Of a stretch of 15,931 nucleotides of DNA, positions 9,374-15,931 are shown one piece after another. Every line of letters starts with the position of its first letter. The stretch's first letter is position 1. Both the position numbers and the translations under genes were made by a program. The stretch spans positions 2,697,792 through 2,713,722 of the forward strand of contig FN649741.1 in the NCBI GenBank assembly GCA_000310025.1, written 5' to 3'. Below the pieces are notes generated by a model that was not told the DNA's origin, did not search any database, and worked only from the letters and a program-made list of their open reading frames with translations. Origin of the DNA: Ectocarpus siliculosus (lineage: Eukaryota > Sar > Phaeophyceae > Ectocarpales > Ectocarpaceae).

Positions 9374-11241
9374 CCAATGAGCTGCTGACTACCCGAAGTG
9401 AGGACCGCGTTCTTGATTTAGTCTTGTTTTTCGAGATACGGCATTTCTGCCTTGCCCTTTGGTTGAACTCCGCCTAGGCTTGGTTTGCGCCCCGACCAAT
9501 GGGTTTGACCTGGTCGCTGGTCTCCTACAAGTAAGTATTGCTATTGTTCCTTTTGAACACCTCCAAGGGTAGCAGATATCGTATGTCGCTATCCTTACTG
9601 TAAAACTGCACGTGTAGGGTAGGTAGGTGTTTGTCTGGTCGGTGAAAGAGCGCTCCCCAGCATTGGAGGGGCGCTTGAGTATAACCGTCGAGAGACTGAG
9701 CGAAATGTTGTACCTGGCGGAAGTTACTCATCTTCACGAGACGCTTTGCTACACCGACGTTGAGATGCGTAGCACCTCACGCCAGCGGTGGATGGGGGGG
9801 TACATTGGTCGGAGGCAAACACTGACCACGAACCTCCCCAGCCTCCCAGGGGTGCGAGGAAACTCCAAAAGATTGCTGTCTTTTTTTACAAGCGGTAAGT
9901 GCTTATAGATTGTATCAGCATCTATTTCTTGTGCCGCGGCTTCCCGAGTTGAGCAACGGTCAGCGTCCACTACTCATTGTCTTCATGGACTTGCACACAC
10001 AGGAGCACGATTTGTCGCGAGTGGGGGCGGGGGGGGGCGTTCAATACTTGTATGCTTAGGCCGTTTACTTGTTATTGTACGCGTACATGCAGAGTGGTCG
10101 TAAGAACCTCCGCCTTCTCTGCTGTGTGACCCCGGGTTTTCGTTTCTTTTGCCCCCTGTACTGCTGTATGAGGCGGCAAGAGGTGGTTCTTACATCACAA
10201 GAGAGAGGTTCACACACATTCGTGGGTGCAGCATTCGGCCCCCGCATCAAGTGCGTGCCCTCCAGAACAGAACAGAACAGAACAGAACACGGGGTACTAA
10301 GGTCATTCCGGTTGCCCCGTTTCCGTGCGTGTGTCGAGGGGCAGAGGAATGCAAGAAGAGGTGTGTCCGACCACAAAAAAAAAAAAAAAAACTGCTGTGG
10401 TGTGCCGTAACTCTGTTGCTGTCGCTGGGCCCCGGGCCCTGTCCAACGCTTGTGCGAACAAGTGCAGATACACAAAGAGAGCCATGAGGTAGGCAGGAGC
10501 CAAGGCAGGGGCACAGCCCCACCCGCGGTCCACAAGTCGCACGCGTCTTCGAGAGGTGGCACATTTGCCCGTTGTTCCACATCGTACATGTATGCTACCA
10601 AACAAATGTGCTTCATTGTCATGTTGTCATGCGGGTCGAAGAGACGGGGAGTCGCGGTCCGACGGTTTAGCAATCTCGACCAGCTCAGATAGGTGTGGCC
10701 GGCCAAACGATGGCAGGATTACAAAGGTGTCTCTAAGAAGCTTGCGAGGAACCACAGCGTGGCGGCCCACAACATGGATGCCAAGATGCCAAGAGGTGTT
10801 GTGTGAACCGATTTGAAGAAGTCGGTTTCGTCGCCGTGGTATACACACCCACCACCAAACCAAAACACAGGATTTTGCTCGGCATGGCATAGTATAAGGA
10901 AAAACCCAGCAGACTTAGGGGGTCGCCAAAGTCCGAAACAGCTCCCAAGGAATGATCAAAAGGGGTGTATCTCTTGCGCGCTCTTGGGGAGCTCCTCTCT
11001 TTCGAGCAAGGTCACGGATCGACGATGATGACAGAACCAACAACAACTGGTGCGTGTGGAAGTATTTTCCTCTGTCCCGTTTAGGACGAGCAGCCTCAAA
11101 CCGAACCGCGCTACAACCGATCGACCATCACCGACCAACCCGACGTGGTGCCCGTACGACAAGTCTACGCGTCTCGGCCTCTCTCACCTGCAATCACCGC
11201 TTCGATGTAATGGCTCTTCCGCCTCTCCTGCTGTGGTCCAG
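9374..11241. other. Gene-poor stretch with simple repeats
   Basis: The stretch holds five copies of AGAAC at 10264-10288, a 17-base A run at 10375-10391 and a G-rich run near 10023-10037. Open frames on both strands overlap each other and lack domains. Two deserve mention. A plus-strand frame from 9627 reaches a GCG|GTAAGT-type donor at about 9895 and could be an upstream exon of the 11242 gene. A minus-strand frame at 10890-10627 has a coding-like composition (VVPRKLLRDTFVILPSFGRP). Neither can be tied to a gene model. Confidence 0.4.
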
Positions 11242-13830
11242 TTCCAGCGGATGCACACACTGCTGCATTCTCTGTGGAACTTACACGTAGGGGCTCCGCG
11301 GCTGGAACCCACTCTGCCCGTAGGTATGTACAGCCATGGCCCTTTTGACCCCCAACGCCTGTGCAAAAATCCAACCAGGCCAGAGGCAGGTCCCGCTGCT
11401 GCCAGTGGCCTTTTACTTCATCTCGCTCATGTCTCGGTTGCAGACCGAGGGGCACACGCAGAGCTTACGGGAGGTGCACGAGCGCCTCGTGTCCTTCGTA
11501 CAATGCCACACCCAACTCGCCAGCTCTACGATCGGCTTGGCTGACTCGATCCTGGACTTCTACTCCCCGGAGGTGCGGTGTGGTGCGGTGACAACAAATA
11601 ATAGGAAATGTGTGCGTGTGCACCTTTTCGCCCGCTCATGCACCACCGAAGAAAATATGTGTGCGTTGTTTGCCGAAACAAGAATAAGGCGTACCAGTAT
11701 CTGTCTTGCCTGCCGAGATGGACCCAGTTTCCCCCGCCGCCCCCTTGTGACCATCCTCATGGTTGTCATTTGGGTTCAACTGAGAGACTATCGCTTTGTG
11801 TTGGTTGGTGGCTCCCGGGGTTGGTGTGAGGGAGGGTGTATGCAGCTTTTTTTGGGCACACATATATATGCGGGGAACGGGCAGCTTGTTGTGGGATATT
11901 CCGTGCCAGGGTAGATATACAAGATCATAGATACGTTACCACGCCCCTTTCTCTCGTCGCGCATCCGATGACCCTTGCACCAAAACGGGCGCACACGCAC
12001 GCACACAACTAACAAGTGGCAGCGCGTCACACTTGCGGCGCTTTGCCCCGCCGGGTCGCTTCCTCTCTGTCTGTTTCGCCCCTCAAGTAAGTGTCGTGCG
12101 GGAGAAGGAAGAAGATGAGACGAAAAAAGACTGGCTTCGGTGGTCTACATGTAAATATTCGGGTGTGGTTGCATCACCCAAGAAGACGCATCAACCTCTG
12201 CGGTTGAGATATGTATTATGCATGCGCCCCTCTGCTCCTTTTTTGCACGCTTCCATCGTAGCCGCGGCATGATGGGCGAGCAGTGGTAACGCTGCAGATC
12301 GGTCTCCGTCTCTACACATTTCTGTTTTACAATAATATTTCCAACACGGCCTGAACGGGAAGGACCAAACGGCGACGTATTTTCCGTTTTGGCGGTTGTA
12401 ATGATCGACAGCAGTAGTCAACTGGCAGCTGGGAGCGGTCGCTTCAAAAGTCGTTTTTTCCCTTTTAGGTCTTTGGGTGTTGACGCGCGTGATGAATGAT
12501 CTCGCGGACCTGCTTTCGAAATCTCTGATTGCTGTTGTTGTCGAGCCTCAAGAACTTTTTTACGCACGGCCTCCGCTCGCTGCTGTGTTACCTTTTTGTG
12601 CGCCAGTTTGCTCGCTGTAACAATATTAGCGCAAGTGAAATTGGTTGATAGTTTCCGGTGGCCTTTTTTTTTTTTTTTCGATTCTTCGTCGGAAAGCGGG
12701 AAGAGGCGGCAGCATTTAGGGAAAAGGCTCAGAATATTGCTTTCTTGATATTTGAACGAGCCATCGACCACAGCCGATTAGACTGATTGCCGGGTCCCCG
12801 TGTATGGCGGGGTGCCCCAGTGCCAACGTAGTGCACCGACCAACTGCGTTTACCGTATCTATTGTAGCGTTTCTAATCGTGTATTGCATACCAGAAACCC
12901 GGGTGGCTCTTTGCGTGTGGTCCGTTCGGGGTAGAATATTGATTTAAGGAATAATAAAAACACACACAGAAAGACTACCCATTCGAGATATACCCACAGC
13001 AGTCGAATTGATATTTTCAGGTCGGGGGTCGGGGCGTCGGGTTTGGTGAACGAAGAAATCATGTTTGTGTACATTATGCATACCGTATATGACACAAGAT
13101 AACACACCCCCTGGACCGATTTTCAAAGCTCGATTACTCCACGACGAAGAGGATGCATAAATGAAACAATACGTTTTCGAACAGCTCTCGACGAGACGGT
13201 TCCAACGCCGCCGTTTTCGGCGCTGTGACTCTTCCTGCTGTTGAGAAATCGAGCTTTGAAAATCGGCCAAGGGGGTGTGTTATCTTGTGTCATATACGGT
13301 ATGCATATCACATAGTAGTGCATCAGCAGTACAGATACTTGTACATGGAACTGTTACGCAATAGACATATCTACATGAACTGCTGTGTAGAAACCCACAG
13401 AACAAATCTTACTACTGTAACCTCTACAATCCTATCATAGGTAGATTACCTCCAGAGAGTGGCGTGGAGAGAGAAAGGGGGTACGTAGTGAACTCTCAAC
13501 AACGTGAACAATGGAGATCGTAGATAGTATACGAACGAGTACACCGACTGTGCCACGATATATACTGCTGCGTACCTCCCACTGGTGATTTGGAAATAAT
13601 TGCCTTCAACCTTCAATTGTTTTCGTAGCACTGGCTGGGTGCATCATCTCTCACGGATGAGCGGTGATAATAATATAATAATAATATGAGCCTGTTACCC
13701 GCAGGGGAGATGTCCCTATATGCTGTCTGGGAAATCGTAGACATACAGGTACTTTCTGACGCTATGAATTCATTGCTAATCTGTCTCAAGACTCTATGAT
13801 AGAGATGGATTCGTTGTGACATATTAAGAA

Positions 13831-13864
<34 letters not shown>

Positions 13865-15604
13865 CGAGCTCTGTTCACCGGTCCCGCAAAATGTTCACCC
13901 ACGCATGCAAGCATGCTTGTTCTTCCAAATGCATACATACGGTTGCCAGTCGCCCCGGTGGTCTAATTGGTAGCCTCGTAACCTTCTAGAGGTCAGGTCA
14001 GGGGTTCGAATCCCGGGGTAGGCGAGCTTTTCTTGCAAAGTGAGTTTTTCTCTCGCTTCCGCTCCTGGCCAAGTGGATAGCGCTAGTTCGTGTGTACACA
14101 GACGGAAGAGAGTGCTGAACTGAACTCTTCTCGCATTAAAAATTGAAGGCGAAGTGAAGTACCGCAGGAGGGGAGGGTAGAGAGAGGCTCTTCTGTGTGA
14201 CCACGGGCAGGAATAAACGGCACTAAATAGTCCTGTGACCGCTGATTTGAAGTGAAGAAAAAAAAAATACGGTTGTTGTTTTGTGGCCTCGCTCGGGCCC
14301 CGCGTTTGTTTGTGTTTCCTCTGGGCGAGTTAGGGCTGCCGTGTGCCAGATTGCGCGCCGTGCTGCCCCTGCTCTTGCTGAAGTACATACATGCGTACGT
14401 CCGTTCGTTTTCTTTTCAGCCACGCGTTCCCCGACTCGTGCGGTTCGGCGGTAGCACTACGCATTGCTATTATATGTACGTACGAAAACTGCTGTACAGC
14501 AGTCTGCGGATTGACGGATTGCCCGTGGAAAACATGCGGACCGCGAAACATTATTGAGGGTCGCAACACGAAAATGTTGCTGCTGCTTCCCCAACGCCAT
14601 CGACTCCCATCCCGTCGTCCCACATGTGGCACTTGTGGCCCCACACCAGGAAAGCCGAAATAGGAAAAAGAGAAAAAGACACTAAAGCCACTCCCCTCCC
14701 CCGTTTTTTTTTCCCGCCCGATGGTCGGGAAAAACACGGGGGTTGTGCTCGTACATACTGCCGCCGCTCTGTCTCTCTCTCTCTCTCTCTCTTTCCCCTC
14801 GTGGGTGCGTTGTCGTGTCGGCAGGATGCGGGCTTCGCGCCGGCCGTGGCGTTTCAGACCGTCGCCGCGGAAGGGGTGTCCGGACTCCTGTGCGCTCAGC
14901 TGCAGGCCCTGGTCCAAACCACCTTGCGGCCGCTAGCACGGTACGCATACAGGCGTCCCCATCGTCCCGCCGATACGAATGAATGACTTATCATGTGTAC
15001 GCCGGTCCTCCCGCCAACTACTGCTGCTGTAGGGTCACTTTGTTTTTTGTGGTTCTATGTCTTTGTGCGTTGTGTCAGCCAAAAGTAGCCATGTTTATGC
15101 ATACGTGGGATGTAATAACGAAGTGTGTGTTTTCCAGGAGGAATAAAATGTAAGAGAGGTCAAAAAGGCTGGGTTTTTTTTTTTTTTTTAGTCCGGAATG
15201 TGGAGGATGGTGTGTTGCCTTGCCGCCGTCGCTGCCGCTGCCGCAGCCGCCGCCGCCTGTATGCGTCGGCCGTGCTCATGGTTTGGTTGCTTCTGGGATC
15301 GATGACAGGTTCACGGCTGAGCTTGGTGAGATGGACACTTTGTCCAAGGCGTGCCAGAGAAAAAGAGAGTCCGAGCACCACTACGCCAAAAAGGTATGGT
15401 ATGTATAGGCAGCACGTGCACACGCCCCCTTTTTTTCTTTTTTTCCGCTCAGAGCGGAAGGAGCGGCAATCTACCGTGGTGATAGCAGAGTGGTATGCAT
15501 ACCTCCCCTTGATTTTTGCCCCCTGGGCCTTCCCTTGGACTATATTTTTTTTTTCCCGCACGAATTCCCTCCGAGTTGTGTTTTTTTTTTTTTAGGAGTA
15601 TGAC

Positions 15605-15641
<37 letters not shown>

Positions 15642-15931
15642 CGACGTCGAGGGGCGGTCGAACTCAAAACCGCGGACCAAAACGGACCCGAACCGCAACT
15701 ACCAGGTGAACGAGCTCAACGGCAAGCTCGAGGCGGAGCGGAGAGAGGACAAGCGCGCGGTGCTGCAGGAAAAGGCGGCCAGAAACATCAGGAAGCTGGC
15801 GGCGGCGCGCACGGTGCGGAAGCAAGTGAGTCCTCGCGCTGGGAGGGGGGGGGGAGGGGGGGTCAAGCGGGGCGCACAGCAGTTACTATTCGCGTCTAGG
15901 CGGCGGCAAGGCGTGTTTCAAGCCAGAAATG
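11242..15931 (+). CDS. Multi-exon gene with BAR-like helical domain and coiled coil, 3'-incomplete
   Basis: Exons: 11242-11319, 11444-11572, 14825-14940, 15309-15393, 15596-15825, and 15900 to the edge. Donors are GTAGGT, GTGCGG, GTACGC, GTATGG and GTGAGT, and all acceptors end in AG. Junctions 1|2 and 2|3 are phase 0. Junction 3|4 rebuilds an Arg codon (CG|G), and 4|5 is phase 0. The joined product is helical: LREVHERLVSFVQCHTQLA, then SSTIGLADSILDFYSPE, then LCAQLQALVQTTLRPLARF, then CQRKRESEHHYAKKEYD. This layout (helix with short turn, then 'PL-F' and a charged helix with a terminal YAKKEYD-like stretch) recalls BAR/AH domains of the ACAP/ASAP-type membrane-curvature proteins. That assignment is inference from pattern, not a search. 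A Lys/Arg/Glu coiled coil follows in exons 5-6. Exon 5 carries a (GA)n tract that breaks the frame. The true start is unknown: an in-frame ATG lies at 11251, and earlier exons may exist. Confidence 0.5.
12418..12771 (-). CDS. Antisense ORF of 117 aa, possible terminal exon, function unknown
   Basis: This minus-strand frame lies inside the long intron of the plus-strand BAR-like gene. The C-terminal 70 residues look coding: a charged helical stretch (HKKVTQQRAEAVRKKVLEAR), a Gln run, then a Ser/Lys-rich basic tail (KGKKRLLKRPLPAAS). Within the ORF, a CTAAT-like branch site and TTGTTACAG acceptor precede the sequence from about 12622, so the real exon may start there and continue a gene whose earlier exons I cannot find. 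The N-terminal part includes a Lys run encoded by a 15-base homopolymer and is less convincing. The third positions are A/T-richer than in the ADF or BAR-like exons. I recognise no family. Confidence 0.3.
   Translation of the reverse strand: MVDGSFKYQESNILSLFPKCCRLFPLSDEESKKKKKGHRKLSTNFTCANIVTASKLAHKKVTQQRAEAVRKKVLEARQQQQSEISKAGPRDHSSRASTPKDLKGKKRLLKRPLPAAS
13075..13307. repeat. Inverted repeat with 61-bp arms (MITE-like foldback)
   Basis: The arm at 13075-13135 and the reverse complement of 13247-13307 agree at 59 of 61 positions. Both begin tatgcataccgtatatgac, and the two differences fall in the ccccctggacc segment. The 111-base centre is partly self-complementary (cgccg...cggcg near 13206-13222). 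The outer limits read TA-TGCATACC...GGTATGCA-TA, which fits a TA target duplication as made by Tc1/mariner-type elements. Because TA is its own complement, this cannot be told from the arm itself. There is no transposase. It sits in an intron of the BAR-like gene. Confidence 0.85.
13831..13863. repeat. (AAT)11 microsatellite
   Basis: There are eleven uninterrupted AAT units in an AT-rich part of the long intron. A related, interrupted AAT-rich stretch lies at about 13666-13686. Confidence 0.95.
13937..13945. repeat. SINE target-site duplication, left copy
   Basis: The sequence atacggttg directly precedes the tRNA-like head of the SINE and recurs exactly after its A tail at 14267-14275. Such 7-20 bp duplications are the mark of LINE-driven target-primed insertion. 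Confidence 0.85.
13959..13969 (+). promoter_or_regulatory. RNA polymerase III A box of the SINE
   Basis: TGGTCTAATTG matches the tRNA A-box consensus TRGYNNARNNG at every fixed position and lies 13 bases into the element. Confidence 0.8.
14003..14013 (+). promoter_or_regulatory. RNA polymerase III B box of the SINE
   Basis: GGTTCGAATCC is a perfect match to the B-box consensus GGTTCGANTCC, 33 bases after the A box. Copy 1 is truncated within this motif. Confidence 0.85.
14267..14275. repeat. SINE target-site duplication, right copy
   Basis: This is the exact second copy of atacggttg, immediately after the A tail. The boundary base is ambiguous because the tail itself ends in A. Confidence 0.85.
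14276..14824 (+). other. End of the long intron of the BAR-like gene
   Basis: No separate gene is supported here. It holds a 16-bp perfect palindrome at 14488-14503 (centre gtac) and a (TC)10 tract at 14772-14791. The TC tract sits just upstream of the CAG acceptor at 14822-14824 and can serve as its polypyrimidine tract. Confidence 0.5.
15609..15639 (+). repeat. (GA)15 microsatellite inside a coding exon
   Basis: This perfect GA tract lies 13 bases into exon 5 of the BAR-like gene and encodes alternating Arg-Glu in either of the two relevant frames. The frame entering from exon 4 and the coiled-coil frame leaving the tract differ by an amount that one GA unit would explain. Confidence 0.95.

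Larger units (their letters stand above)
13946..14266 (+). mobile_element. Full-length tRNA-derived SINE, copy 2
   Basis: This element of about 321 bp has three parts: a tRNA-like head (13946 to about 14024) with pol III A and B boxes, an unrelated body of about 220 bp, and an A-rich 3' tail. It is flanked by exact 9-bp duplications. The body matches the minus-strand copy at 1029-1285. The head does not fold as a working tRNA: the two outer T-stem pairs and most of the acceptor stem mismatch. It therefore depends on a LINE partner that is not in this window. It lies within the long intron of the BAR-like gene, on the same strand. Confidence 0.9.

Noticed and set aside
10065-10706. A 213-residue minus-strand ORF
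   Set aside because: It includes a poly-Phe run from a 17-base homopolymer, has several competing frames over the same bases, and shows no domain.
13950-14024. A functional tRNA gene, suggested by perfect A and B boxes
   Set aside because: The acceptor stem and two T-stem pairs do not match and no clear anticodon stem-loop forms. The sequence is the head of a SINE with flanking duplications and an A tail.

Overview
The window is nuclear DNA of a eukaryote. It has spliceosomal introns from about 60 bp to over 3 kb, pyrimidine-rich acceptors, many microsatellites, a tRNA-derived SINE with target-site duplications, and no operon-like packing. GC is moderate to high. Coding exons are Ala/Pro/Gln/Glu-rich, and short exons sit in long introns. 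A multicellular alga or other stramenopile (for example a brown alga) would fit, but I cannot fix the taxon from sequence alone.

Layout. 1-410 is homopolymer-rich, low-complexity sequence that looks like a poor-quality contig end. 411-1028 holds a small hairpin and a short direct repeat. 1029-1285 is a 5'-truncated, minus-strand SINE. 1687-1824 (minus) may be the signal-peptide exon of a secreted protein. About 1.8-4.9 kb shows no convincing gene. 4917-6912 (minus) is the best gene of the window: a two-exon ADF/cofilin-homology actin-binding protein with an unusual low-complexity N-terminal extension of about 320 residues. Upstream coding-like exons at 7810-8602 may belong to the same gene. 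The intron between them holds a large, diverged inverted repeat (7155-7689) with a nearly perfect tip hairpin. A (CAG)16 tract lies just upstream of the first candidate exon. A 31-bp tandem repeat is at 9250-9373, and about 9.4-11.2 kb has no convincing gene.

11242-15931 (plus) is a multi-exon gene running off the right edge. The spliced exons keep phase and give a helical, BAR-like domain followed by a charged coiled coil. Its 3.25-kb second intron hosts an antisense ORF (12418-12771), a 61-bp-arm inverted repeat (13075-13307), an (AAT)11 tract and a full-length SINE (13946-14266) with 9-bp target-site duplications. A (GA)n tract inside exon 5 breaks the reading frame.

The two main genes are divergently oriented, one predicted to act on actin and one perhaps on membranes. 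A functional link between them is only a guess. The most novel-looking elements are non-coding: the SINE family, the two foldback structures, and the simple repeats placed in or next to exons.
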